Shown here: one piece after another, positions 27,201 to 34,446 of the stretch
Numbering within the stretch: the stretch's first letter is position 1
How the letters are laid out: the number at the start of each line of letters is the position of its first letter
DNA from: Uloborus plumipes
Lineage: Eukaryota > Arthropoda > Arachnida > Araneae > Uloboridae
DNA: 64,000 nucleotides
Assembly: GCA_038373865.1 (NCBI GenBank)
Contig: JAXGGA010004648.1
Coordinates: 1 to 64,000, forward strand
Direction: 5' to 3'
The notes under the pieces: model-generated
Databases searched by the model: none
What the model saw: the letters and a program-made list of their open reading frames with translations, nothing else
What the model was told of the DNA's origin: nothing
Translations under genes and position numbers: made by a program

Positions 27201-30200
27201 GAAATCAACAAAATCTAAAATTTGTTTTGTCTTTTAGACTAATAAATTCATTATATTTATGGCTTTCACATCAAATGTGTTCCAAAATCATCATCTAGAT
27301 GCTCTACGGTAACCTTTTAAGCACAAGTATCTCTTCAATCATGTTTCAAATGTTCAGTTTTCATGATAACATGTTTTAATATTTTTTGCATAAAGCTAAT
27401 GGGGGTGTGTGGGGCAGGCCTTCCCCGCAGAGCTCTCTCCTTGTCAAATACTATCCAATCCTTAATTTTTGTTACACCTTGCCCCACTTTGCTTGGGACT
27501 GTGTTACTGTAGGACCCAACACAACCTTAAAGCAACTAAAAAGCAAAAAATAATAGATAACATTTACATAAAATTTTAAACATTTAGATCCGCTGAACAA
27601 AACACTCACTCATAAGATGAACAATATTTTTTATCTCTAAACGATAAACTGTTTTAATACGTACCTCATTATATGTTAGTTTCTTAATTTTGATTGCCTT
27701 TTGCAGTCTTAGTCACTACCTAAACTATGTTTAAAGTTAAAGACTGAACAAAAATTAGTTTTTTAGTTAAATTAATGTTAAAGTATTCTGTGGGTAGTCA
27801 GTCAGGTTAGGTAACAGTTTCTATTATTTGAAAATGTTTCATTGTTGTAAAGAATGGTAGTTTTGCATGTTTAGAAGATACTTAAAAAATCAAGAAAAAA
27901 ATTAATGTTTAAGAGTTATATAGTGTTTTTTAAAATTCTTTACGCTCTGATACCGGGTAAAAAAGAAGAAAAAAAAATGAGAACAGTTTTTAAAACTTCT
28001 TTTAATCCCCCCCCCCCAAAAAAAAAGCTGAAAATATCCAATTTTTTGGTTTTTCTGGCTTGTTCCTGGATCAGAAAGTATTATTCAATCTCAATATATT
28101 TTTTAAAATTTCAGAAGCCTTAACCAACCGTAACTTTTCCGTCCAAGAGTACTAAAATAAAACATTGAACAAAATTTTTTAAAAATCGCTAAAAACACAT
28201 GAAATTTTTCATTTTTTCAAAATTTCAGGCTTGTTGCGGGATCGGAAGATATTATTTGATTTCAAAAAATTTTGCTTTGTTTTGTAAGTCTTCACCAATC
28301 GCAACTTTTCTGCACTATTACGATTCGAACAAAAAAAAAAACTTTGTTTTTTTCGCTCCACCCTAATGTGTATGTTGCCCGTTCATACATTTAAACTGTC
28401 CTTTACTTAAAATAATAGAAGCTCGGCAATTTATGCTGGCGCATTTCCAATATTCTCTTTCGGTGGATTTGCTTTTTATTCTGAACAAAAAATCATTATG
28501 GACTAATAAGTTCCCTCCACGGGTTGAATCAATGAATCTTCTGAACCAGAAAACGTGAATGCTAAAAAAAGGGGGTGCACGTGCTCTAAAGAGGGAAAAG
28601 ATTCTCTCAATAGGGAAAATCAACCGGTTTCCCCTACGGAAAATCCCTACGCCGCTTCACCTCAGAGTTTGATTCATAAGCCCCACGCCCCCCATTGAAA
28701 GTTCATGTCCATCTTCTTCTCGATAAGAATAGCCCCTGGGGAATATGGGCGAGAGTACAGGGACACCGTCTTTCGAGAGTGGTGTTGTTTTCGATTTTCT
28801 ACCCCATTACCTTCTCCACTTATGAGATATGAATCTTGTTTCTTCATTTTGTTTTACAATACGGCTCACAGCTGCAATATTAATGCCATTTATCTTCGAA
28901 ATCTCTCTATAAGTCTTTGGCGTATGTTCAAAAAGAGTAACAATCTTTGTACGCTTTCGCAATGTCACATCCAGCGCAGTGAAATCTCAATTGACGTGAT
29001 CATAGGCACAGCTTTCAACCACAGAAATTCATGTACTCTCTTTGTAGAAATTGATGATGGGGAAAAGATTTATTCGTCACATCGATATTTTTACAAATTT
29101 TAGTATGATTGGTGAAGAACACTAGGAATGATTTTAAAATTAATGAAAAAGTACTTTGCTTCAATTAATTTGCACAAGGGCGTTAAGTTAGTAAAATATT
29201 TTATCATTTTTTAGTAGAGTTCTTATACTGTTGTAGATGATAGTAAAAATGTTCTTCTAAAAGTCAGTCTTTTGTAAACGAGGCACCTAAATAGTGAGAG
29301 TGATAATAGCTAATACGTTTTTGTAAATGAGTAGGCAAAAATTCTGCTTTAACCTTTAGGAACCGAGCGGTACACATGTTGTACCATAAGTCTTTTTTTT
29401 TCAGAGGACGTGGTTGAAATTTTCACTTGAACCCTTTGGAGCCAGGGATTTTTTCAAGGTTTCATACGTCTGGTATGAGTTTATACCTTCTCTTTTCAAT
29501 GGAAAAGAAATCTGTGGTTCAACTGTTGTACTACCTGGGTCAAAAGAAAAATTTCCAAAAAACAGCAGAAAAAAAAAACAAGAGATTCAAATTCTTTATG
29601 ATTTCTTCAATAATTTTTTCGACAGTAAAGATCTATTTCCAAAACATGATGTTACTGCTATGACCTTTTTAATAATCTAAACAGCTCCAGCTACTGAAAA
29701 ATGTACTTTCATTCAGTGTGTAGTTCTGGGGAAAAATAGCCAGCTGCTTACAGTTGTGAGGATGAGATTTATAGTACTTATAATGAATGAAATTGCAAAG
29801 GGAATTTCTTTTTATACTGCTTTTGTCAACACTTATTATATTTTGACCTTTGTTAAATGTTCATTCATTATACTTTGACTTCTTTTTTTTTTAAATTATT
29901 TCAAACCAATGTATTTGCATATTTATTAGTAAGAGTGGTTTTTATTATTTATCGATGAAATTGCATTGTGTTTGCAGCCTTTGCCCCCCCATAAAAACTG
30001 GAAGTGACGGGCCCGTAGATGTTACGGCTGTCTGAAATTTAAATCTCTATTGCCTGAGTCATCTGTTACAATTTCTGGATTCTTTACATATGCATCAATA
30101 TGTAAAGCATCAATATGTACATATGCATCAATATGTATATATAACTTACCTTTTCTCCACCACTGTATTTATCCCAATTTTTTAACATTTTCAGCCATTT

Positions 30201-30701
30201 ATTTAGTCTTTCACTTTCAAGTTCTCGCACCTTAAAAAATAAAATCAGAAATTAAGGAAAATAAGTTCTACATGAGCTGAAAAATGACTATTAACCACTC
30301 ATAAATAACTAACAGAACTAAGTAATAATGAAAAATATGTAAGTAATTACTTTAGTCTCATGAGCAGTTAACTTCTCCGGAAGCCGATGATTACTAGGAG
30401 AGAAAAGAGGTATGTTAAAATTATATTTCACATTAAAATGGAAAAAGAAAACAATCAAGCATAAATTGCTTACACATATTAAATTTAGAAAAACTTTTTA
30501 ATGAAAGAGACAACTCATTAACATAATAAAAATGTAAAACTACGTACTGCAAAAACCCATATCTATCAGTTACATGATAAACTTCAAATCCAGGATCTTC
30601 CCAAGGGTATATATGGGCATTATCATGACGTCCCAATTCATATCTTCGCACAATATCTTTTCTTTCATCTCCAGGAATGTCATTTGTTAAACTGCAGATA
30701 C
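2477..30701 (-). CDS. USP6NL: USP6NL/RN-tre-like TBC-domain RabGAP, partial, nine exons
   Basis: Nine minus-strand exons (30701-30548, 30393-30351, 30230-30150, 20999-20892, 14915-14806, 14725-14677, 12811-12746, 7022-6968, 2637-2477) join in frame to about 275 residues. What is seen: an N-terminal [18 protein letters not shown] block, a WLKMLKNW block, [12 protein letters not shown] at the TBC start, IDLDVNR carrying the arginine finger, GYCQGMSQ carrying the glutamine finger, then [12 protein letters not shown] and [11 protein letters not shown]. From family knowledge this order is that of USP6NL (RN-tre), a cytosolic GTPase-activating protein for Rab5-class Rabs in endocytic traffic. Both fingers are present, so activity is expected (inference). 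The initiator exon and the rest of the TBC domain and C-terminus were not found. Introns range from 80 bp to 9.15 kb. TBC1D10 or other TBC paralogues fit less well because of the VTDRYGF N-terminal block. Confidence 0.9.
3305..3477. mobile_element. Putative pogo/mariner-type MITE
   Basis: The left end CAGTCGAACCTCATTAATTT and the right end, read inverted as AGTCAAACCTTGTTAAAACG, form imperfect inverted repeats of about 24 bp, with TA next to both ends. It is short, non-coding and intronic. The exact right boundary is uncertain by a few bases. Confidence 0.45.
3554..3834. mobile_element. piggyBac-type MITE, 281 bp
   Basis: Flanked by TTAA on both sides (3550-3553, 3835-3838). The ends CCTTTTGGATCCGG and, inverted, CCTTTTAGAGCCAG are similar terminal repeats. 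No transposase. Related sequence begins at 29353, where only the left end is clear. Confidence 0.7.
4395..6091. mobile_element. Decayed element with seven copies of a 15-bp motif
   Basis: GTGACTAACATAACA occurs forward at 4395, 4578, 4775 and 6077, and inverted at 5888 (one mismatch), 5908 and 5932. On the minus strand between about 5215 and 5000 there are degenerate coding traces: an acidic [13 protein letters not shown] stretch, then VGNFIVVVF, then [11 protein letters not shown] and [11 protein letters not shown]. This order resembles a C-terminal domain carried by many transposon-encoded proteins; the resemblance is from memory and uncertain. Terminal repeats and TSDs were not found, so true limits may extend beyond the outer motifs. 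Confidence 0.5.
6149..6218. repeat. (AT)35 microsatellite
   Basis: Seventy bases of uninterrupted AT dinucleotide repeat inside the 4.3-kb intron. Confidence 0.97.
6219..6967. other. Intron sequence, nothing recognised
   Basis: AT-rich intron between the microsatellite and the 55-nt exon. No coding trace or bounded repeat seen. Confidence 0.5.
6968..7022 (-). CDS. USP6NL: USP6NL-like exon (55 nt)
   Basis: Encodes [18 protein letters not shown] plus one base of the next G codon. The acceptor is TTTTCTAG and the donor GTATGT. The phase matches the glutamine-finger exon upstream and the FFIPGF exon downstream. Confidence 0.92.
7240..8369. mobile_element. Non-autonomous hAT element, 1130 bp
   Basis: The ends CAGTAGTGTAGCTAGGGG and, inverted, CAGTAGCGTAGCTAGGGG form terminal repeats with one mismatch. 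Flanking 8-bp duplications are CAATGAAG and CACTGAAG (7/8). A C-run follows the left end and a GCGCCC-rich stretch precedes the right end. No transposase frame. It sits in the 5.7-kb intron upstream of the 55-nt exon. Confidence 0.85.
8370..9067. other. Intron sequence, nothing recognised
   Basis: AT-rich intron between a hAT and a piggyBac element. No coding trace. Confidence 0.5.
9501..9755 (+). repeat. tRNA-derived SINE
   Basis: The head resembles a tRNA gene: GGGGCCGGGGTCAGCCCGAT start, a box-A-like ATCAGTAAGGCG, an anticodon-loop-like CTTGTAA (TGT, Thr-like), and a box-B-like GGTCCAATCC near 9549. The body continues through GAGCTTCCACCTTAATGG at about 9728-9743. It is inserted in the decayed piggyBac. 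The limits are approximate because no target duplication is clear. Confidence 0.75.
9737..10006 (-). pseudogene. piggyBac transposase C-terminal relic
   Basis: A 89-codon open stretch with GRPSTF and then RCKYCHC, fitting the basic linker and cysteine-rich C-terminal region of piggyBac transposases. It lies in the correct order downstream of the core relic on the same strand. The last codons run into the SINE tail, so they are not original. Confidence 0.6.
10080..10280 (-). pseudogene. piggyBac transposase core relic
   Basis: The open stretch includes [20 protein letters not shown], matching the conserved MGGVDLCDQ segment of PGBD/piggyBac transposases. In the family this lies between the catalytic aspartates and the C-terminus. 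The frame is bounded by stops and no intact DDD core is readable. It is not a functional gene. Confidence 0.75.
11560..12196 (-). pseudogene. Jockey/CR1-like LINE reverse transcriptase fragment
   Basis: Minus-strand frames give [20 protein letters not shown], then [37 protein letters not shown] and, after a frameshift, [10 protein letters not shown], an [15 protein letters not shown] stretch, [10 protein letters not shown] and [17 protein letters not shown]. These are reverse transcriptase blocks: the first aspartate block, the SGVPQGS block (here SGVLQRS) and the F-A-D-D catalytic box. Stops and shifts show it is dead. The 5' part (endonuclease, start of RT) is missing. 11215-11560 may be its decayed 3' end. 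Confidence 0.85.
12197..12745. other. Intron sequence, nothing recognised
   Basis: AT-rich intron between the LINE fragment and the glutamine-finger exon. Confidence 0.5.
12746..12811 (-). CDS. USP6NL: USP6NL-like exon (glutamine finger)
   Basis: Twenty-two codons, phase 0: [20 protein letters not shown] and then EE. The YCQG glutamine finger is intact. The acceptor is CTTATAG and the donor GTAAGT. Confidence 0.93.
12812..14676. other. Intron, 1865 bp, no element delimited
   Basis: AT-rich intron. Near 14050-14095 there is a small imperfect duplication of AGAGTAGATAGATG next to a G-run, and there is a C-run at about 14326-14337. No coding evidence. Confidence 0.5.
14677..14725 (-). CDS. USP6NL: USP6NL-like exon (49 nt)
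   Basis: Encodes [16 protein letters not shown]. The acceptor is TTTTGTCAG and the donor GTTAGT. It is separated from the arginine-finger exon by an 80-bp intron, and the phase joins exactly on both sides. Confidence 0.92.
14806..14915 (-). CDS. USP6NL: USP6NL-like exon (arginine finger)
   Basis: Encodes [18 protein letters not shown], then [12 protein letters not shown]. The I-x-x-D-x-x-R arginine finger (IDLDVNR) is intact. A GTATTG 12 bp earlier could act as donor, but the GTAAGT at 14805 restores the family's FRxRY-V-K-QQ sequence across the junction, so I chose it. Confidence 0.92.
15494..15973. mobile_element. pogo/Tigger-type MITE, 480 bp
   Basis: The ends CAGTAGCCCCTTGTTATATC and, inverted, CAGTAACCCCTCGTTATATC match at 18 of 20. 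TA flanks both sides (15492-15493, 15974-15975). Extra TATATCG-type units lie inside both ends. No transposase, non-autonomous. Confidence 0.8.
16288..19680. mobile_element. hAT element with TATCCGG subterminal arrays, copy 1 (3393 bp)
   Basis: A perfect 8-bp duplication AACAAAAC flanks it (16280-16287, 19681-19688). The ends are TAGGGATGGACCGGATA and its inverted counterpart CTATCCGGTCCATCCCTA. More than ten TATCCGG/CCGGATA units crowd the first 200 bp and last 110 bp. The interior is non-coding and aligns with the copy at 60099-62171, except for about 1.34 kb (17862-19197) present only here. No transposase frame. Confidence 0.93.
17862..19197. repeat. Copy-1-specific segment with spaced motifs and tandem units
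   Basis: Absent from the sister hAT at 60099-62171. It holds three copies of a 16-bp motif: TGTCCACTCTGTTACA at 18009 and 18189, and TGTCTCCTCTGTTACA at 18340. It also holds about three degenerate units of roughly 110 bp (from about 18590, 18690 and 18830), each with an AAGTNAA-rich core. A related unit lies outside at 17461-17576 and is shared with copy 2. No terminal repeats or TSD at the junctions, so deletion from copy 2 is as likely as insertion here. Confidence 0.6.
19689..20891. other. Intron sequence, nothing recognised
   Basis: AT-rich intron between the hAT and the TBC-start exon, with an A-run at about 20514-20530. No bounded repeat. Confidence 0.5.
20892..20999 (-). CDS. USP6NL: USP6NL-like exon (TBC domain start)
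   Basis: Thirty-six codons, phase 0. It encodes [18 protein letters not shown] and then [28 protein letters not shown] is the TBC A-motif region. The acceptor is TTTAATAG and the donor GTAAGT. Confidence 0.92.
21080..22280 (-). pseudogene. Tc1-like transposase relic interrupted by a repeat
   Basis: Reading the minus strand from about 22280: WALKYKN, a stop, [10 protein letters not shown] and EESRF (the first catalytic D region, now E), then [31 protein letters not shown] (second catalytic D), [14 protein letters not shown] (originally the NPIEN glutamate), and [20 protein letters not shown] repeat copy (about 21255-21645) interrupts it; afterwards KKIVDYMPN continues the C-terminus. D-to-third-residue spacing is 34, as in DD34E Tc1 transposases. 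At least four in-frame stops. The 3' terminal sequence near 21080 reads TTAATTTGCACAAGGGTGTG on the minus strand. Confidence 0.8.
21255..21645 (+). repeat. Partial copy of the 46301-49232 palindrome family
   Basis: Matches the right-hand ends of the palindrome: ATAGGAATTTATG, then TCCTACAGAAC, AAGTTGCATA, GGTTTTAGAAAGGTGCAAAC and the terminal TTGACTGGACT. It lies inside the Tc1 relic between the codons for DTNIAN and KKIVDYMPN. One end matches the family terminus; the other is not terminal, so it is a fragment or a solo-arm insertion. Confidence 0.7.
22281..23024. other. Intron sequence with no assigned element
   Basis: 22330-22560 is less AT-rich and looks repeat-derived (a CCACTGACCGGATTAGGGTT phrase), but I could not name it. 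The rest is AT-rich. Confidence 0.4.
23025..23712. mobile_element. Possible TIR element with GC-rich core
   Basis: The left ATAGGGTAGTT and right AACTTCCCTAT are near-inverted ends. The core has two TGACGTC motifs (about 23199 and 23570) and a GGAAGCCGGAGAAACCGGTT phrase unlike the flanking AT-rich DNA. No target duplication was found, so limits and class are unsure. Confidence 0.35.
23980..24902. mobile_element. Non-autonomous hAT element, 923 bp
   Basis: The left end CAGTGGCGTAATCTGAGGG pairs with the right end, inverted as CATAGGCGTAACTTGGCC. Flanks ATCCTTCG and ATCCTTTG are 8-bp duplications with one mismatch. G/C-runs (GCCCCCCTACTTTT near both ends) form a second inverted layer. No transposase. 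Confidence 0.82.
24903..26046. other. Intron sequence, nothing recognised
   Basis: Intron between a hAT and the FLYWCH relic. No coding trace that I trust. Confidence 0.45.
26047..28623 (-). pseudogene. FLYWCH zinc-finger frame split by a hAT hairpin element
   Basis: The minus-strand segment 28527-28366 encodes [33 protein letters not shown] and [12 protein letters not shown]. This fits the FLYWCH zinc finger: hydrophobic F-L-Y start, W-x-C, C four residues later, and a final H-x-H. Exactly at QHTH the frame enters the 8-bp duplication of the 26139-28365 element. It resumes at 26130 as [20 protein letters not shown] and stops at 26047. FLYWCH domains occur in chromatin proteins such as Mod(mdg4) and in arthropod transposon proteins; I cannot tell which this was. 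It lies in a USP6NL intron on the same strand. The start is unsupported, and upstream it borders a Tc1 relic. Confidence 0.75.
26139..28365. mobile_element. hAT-type foldback element, 2227 bp
   Basis: A perfect 8-bp duplication ATGTGTAT flanks it (26131-26138, 28366-28373). The ends TAGGGTGGAGCGAAAAAAAC are identical inverted for about 29 bp. Inverted homology continues through most of each arm (left about 26139-27077, right about 27586-28365) around a roughly 0.5-kb centre. No transposase. It lies in the 9.15-kb intron of the RabGAP gene, so unspliced transcript would contain a long hairpin. Confidence 0.92.
28690..28985 (-). pseudogene. Tc1-like transposase N-terminal (HTH) relic
   Basis: The minus strand reads [20 protein letters not shown], then [31 protein letters not shown], a stop, [12 protein letters not shown]. 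This matches the first helix-turn-helix and the following RGKCGRKRKTTP linker of a Tc1-like transposase. The catalytic part is absent. It stops close to the FLYWCH relic. Confidence 0.75.
29353..29560. repeat. Truncated relative of the 3554-3834 MITE
   Basis: TTAA at 29349-29352 is followed by CCTTTAGGAACCGAG and a GGTACACATGTTGTACC core, resembling the ends and core of the 281-bp piggyBac-type MITE. A matching right end with TTAA was not found. Confidence 0.4.
29561..30149. other. Intron sequence, nothing recognised
   Basis: AT-rich intron up to the WLKMLKNW exon. Around 30080-30140 it has short imperfect repeats of ATATGCATCAATATGTA. Confidence 0.5.
30150..30230 (-). CDS. USP6NL: USP6NL-like exon (WLKMLKNW block)
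   Basis: Exactly 27 codons, phase 0 at both ends. It encodes [20 protein letters not shown] and then KYSGGEK. The acceptor is TTTTTTAAG and the donor GTAAGT. The sequence matches the conserved region just before the TBC domain in USP6NL proteins. The following intron is 9.15 kb and loaded with transposons. Confidence 0.9.
30351..30393 (-). CDS. USP6NL: USP6NL-like exon (43 nt microexon)
   Basis: Encodes [14 protein letters not shown] after completing the split H codon. The acceptor is CTCCTAG and the donor GTAATT. It sits 154 bp after the preceding exon and 120 bp before the next, so these three exons form a compact cluster. Confidence 0.85.
30548..30701 (-). CDS. USP6NL: USP6NL-like exon (N-terminal block)
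   Basis: Encodes [18 protein letters not shown] followed by the [18 protein letters not shown] block. The donor is GTACGT. Two acceptors fit: one ending TTTTAAG gives a start at 30701, and CTGCAG gives a start at 30691. Both keep the same frame downstream. The last codon is split CA|T across the next intron, giving H. No in-frame ATG occurs inside, so the start codon must lie in an upstream exon that I could not find. Confidence 0.88.
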
Positions 30702-30899
30702 CTTAAAATAAAAATAGAAAAATACATCATTCAAAAGAAAAGAATAATGAACGAAATAAAATGCAAATTTTTATCAAAAATTAATAGAATTTGTACAAAA
30801 TTATATTTTTGACAGTTGATTATTCAAAAAATACTGAAACCAACACCAAATTTAAAGAAATTTGAAAGTGATGGAAAAATAAAATCACCTCCTGTGGAT

Positions 30900-31290
30900 A
30901 TTTGATTTTCCTTATAGGGTGTATGGTCGACTTCAGACAGACATGCATCCCTTACATCTTGATTTCATGAATTTAACAGAAGTGTTGATTGAGTCTTGTG
31001 GCATTGCAGGCCACACTTTTAAAGTATTTTTTAGCTTTTGGAGGTTCTTGGAAGGAATTTCACACTAATATATACTTACATGTTCAGTTGGGATCAAGTT
31101 AAGTGAATAATGTGACTGATCCATTTGAGTGATATCTTCAATTTGAAAACAGTCCAAAAAACTTGGCGTAATGTACACCAAAAAGAGGCGAGTTAGATAT
31201 TGCTGGGTAATGGATGAGCAATAGGCTTTTCATCCTGCCATATTTGGGCAATTTTCTGGATTTGACCAGGTTATGAAACAAAAAGTTTTT
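30900..31290 (-). pseudogene. Tc1-like transposase C-terminal relic
   Basis: The minus strand reads FLDCFQIEDITQMDQSHYSL, then NLIPTEHV (from a SPDLNPIEHV ancestor), then CEIPSKNLQKLKNTLKVW, PAMPQDSINTSVKFMKSRC and KGCMSV. The order matches the end of Tc1-like transposases: NPIEHxWD, ..W..MPQ.. , MPRRC.. . Frames are broken. It lies just upstream of the first exon found. Confidence 0.55.
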
Positions 31291-31359
31291 GACACTACTT
31301 CAGACCCACAGACACCACATATGCTTGATATATTCTAGCATTCATCTATTAGCAAGAAA

Positions 31360-31530
31360 AAAAGAGCCCCCCTCCGTAAACTTTCGACGATAGCTAATTA
31401 GGCGTTGGATGAAACTTAAGCCTTTTATTTTCGTTTTTTACGGGTTTTTGCATAAAAATAACAGCCCCCAACAGCAAACTTTCAACGATCGCCGATTTGG
31501 CACTGGATGAAACCTGTGGCTCAGTTTTCT
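31360..31530. repeat. Two degenerate tandem units (~90-100 bp)
   Basis: Unit 1 has AGCCCCCCTCCGTAAACTTT then GACGATAGC and TTGGATGAAAC. Unit 2 has AGCCCCCAACAGCAAACTTT then AACGATCGCC and CTGGATGAAAC. They are separated by T-rich sequence. Confidence 0.6.
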
Positions 31531-32439
31531 CCAGGTGTTCGGCTTAACTGAGCACAAATTATACAGAAAATTATTAGTTTGGAGCAGGATTGTGCAAAGA
31601 TTTCGTTTCAGCGCAGCTGTCCCAACCCAGTGATTTTTCGGTGCCTTCTTTAGTGCTTAGAAAGTATCAAAATCAAATTAAAGTACTTTTAAAAATATTT
31701 ATTTTGAGAACATAAAAAAATAAACAATTATGTACGTACTTGTTAAAAATATATGTTTCCGAAAAGTATTTAACTACGAAAAAATTACTAATATCAAGTT
31801 TAAAATTAAAGACATTGTTGAAATTTAAAATCAAAATAGCTCATTTGTTGATGGTATAATTCAAAGCAACTTTTAACTTTTGAAATAATTTAAACACTAG
31901 AAGGGTGCAAAAAGCTTGAATTCTCAAACACGGCATGTAATTTTTTGCGAAGAACGTGCTCGATGATAGCGTGATTTTAAACAAATACGGTTTTAGTTAC
32001 ATGCTGTAAAAATCAAAAATGGTGCGGCACGAAAATTTCTGAAAATTTGTTGATTTTATATGGAATGACCAATATTTATCCATAGCATTTCGTAATATGC
32101 TTAAGATCGTAATATGTTTACTTCTTTTTCACTAACGTCAAAAGTAACAAAGAAAAATATATTTTTACGTTTTTACTAAACGTATGCAAAAGATCGCTTC
32201 AAGAAATGAATTGATGAAATAGTAAAAGTAAAGCACATCTTTTGCTGACTTCAAAAGAATCTCAAAACTCGGTCTAATGTGAGCCGAAATAGTGGCCGGG
32301 TTATTGGGATGTGCGCGATGTTATTTCGCCGAGTTTCGAAACTTTTGCCAGGTTATCACGTGACGAGTCTTCGAAACTCTACCACTCTACAGTACTTAAC
32401 CGGTTTACTTTATACACAAAGTTTTTTTCATTATTATAA
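31531..32439. other. Upstream/intron stretch, nothing recognised
   Basis: AT-rich. 32280-32400 is less AT-rich (GTGGCCGGGTT, TCGAAACTCT phrases) and may be an unidentified repeat. Confidence 0.45.
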
Positions 32440-34446
32440 TTAAGAGCCGTTTTTTTTAAGAATCAGGCAGTCAAAAAACTTGACATTTTTGATTTTGCTG
32501 AAAATTTCAGAATATGGTCTTTATTTAAAATTATTAAACACGTGTTTTTTTATTTTTTCAAAAAAAAAATTTTTCTTTCCGTTTCGGGAGGTCAAAGTTG
32601 GACTTTGCTCTTTTTTTCAATAAAAACATGCCTACTTAGATGAGCCAATACTTTTTGCTTTAGGAGTGAACCGTGGAACTGACAATTATTTTGTGTTCTA
32701 CTTTATCACCACTAACTGTAAGTACATAAATATTTGTGGACGACTCTTGGCGCAAAGGTCAGAGGTCACTCAAAGTTGTACGAAAAATAGTTTTTTAATG
32801 CAACTTTGACCAACCAAATCTTCTTGTGGAAACGGTGCACCACGGTAGTGTATATATCAGTAAATACCCACCAAAGAGTAGTATCCAAAAACATAAAGAT
32901 ATGTGTGGTTGATATTTTGCACATCGAAATATTTGACTCTGAAGTTGCAGAAATCGCAAAATCACGTGATTTTGAGGGTCATTATCTCCTTGCACCATGA
33001 GTGACCAGATCCAAAACTAGTTGGAGTAGAAGCCTTTCTTGTCCCAGAAACACAATCCGTTAACAAACCTATGACCACTCTTTCAGTTTTCGCATAATTC
33101 GGCTCTAAACTTTGAAAAATGAGTGTTTTTCGGCGTTAAGAAAATAGGTCAATTACCTGTCTGAAAATAGGTATTGCTATTATTTGCAGCACTATTATAT
33201 CCTAACTTCCTAACTAGCTGAAATGGCATCTAAAGATGGTTATACAGTTGAAACCAAATTGAAAATGAATTTTCGAAAATACTCACCAGGAAAGTACTCG
33301 ACTTAAGTAATAATGAAAAAAGTTAAAAATGGTACCATTCGAAAGAGCATACTGAGACATGTCTTTGGCCCAAAGATCAAGTGCCCTCGTCCCCTCGTTT
33401 TCGTGATAAGGGGTCTTAAAGTCGTCCGAAAATGAGCCAAATTTGAAGACTTGGCAAGAAATTAAAGCTAGCTCCAGATTCTCCCTTCCGCTACTTGCTT
33501 GGTATCGCATCGTTTCCATGTTTGGTCATTTGCAAAGAAAGTAAGATGTTTTACGTTAACCCTTTACTTGTATGAGCTAAAATAAAGAATGCTGGTCAAG
33601 ACTATAATGTGTAAAGCAGAGAGCTTTATCCAGAGGAGCGAAAACTTTACAAAGAAGTTAAAGTTTTATCTTTTTACGATTGATAACAATTCATTTTAGA
33701 ATTTTAGTTATTTGAAGTTTTTTACTGAACTAAGTTGTATGTATTAATTATTATACGTTAAAATATATTGCACGTGTTTCTAAATGAATAATTCGGGATA
33801 ATTAAATAAGTATGAAAAGCAGCTAATATGAGCTCATGTACAAAAAATGAAAGAAATAATCTTTGGGGTAGAAATTAAATTGTCATGGATTATGATATCA
33901 GTTCTTATTGAAAAAAAAAATCGATACAAGAAGTTTCACTATCTGCCAACTCTTAGCAAAAACATTTATTTTTTTTTAAATTGAAATCGAGAAAAAATAA
34001 ATAATTTTTAAAAGAAAACGAATTAGTAAATATCAATAGCTGCAAAATTATATCCACGTCGGAAATAACATCAATGGCAGAGGGAAATAATTATTTCTAT
34101 TCTTAAAATATACTAATAGAGTCGGCATTCATTGTAAAAACCCCTGCCGTTCAAACAAATTGGTCACTGTAGCGAAAAGTCTCTGTAACGTAAATGTAAA
34201 ACATATTGCATGTTAATTTTGTACTGTTTAAAAACACTAGAATAACTTTTACTAGTTCTGCTATATGCTCAACGGGAAGGAAAAGCCTATCAAAATTGTA
34301 AATCAATACAAGTTTTAGCTTACTTTTCTGTAAAAGTAGAAAATAGGTAAAAAAAATCATGAAAGAAGGCCTGATGCACTGAAAAAAAAACAAAAAAACG
34401 CTCAAAACAATTGAGTCAAAAAAGCACAACTTAATAAAAATAATTA

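Noticed and set aside
32795..33000. Open frames repeated at 32795-33000 and 40732-40937
   Set aside because: They are the same sequence in two inverted arms and open on both strands. This reflects the repeat, not protein-coding selection.
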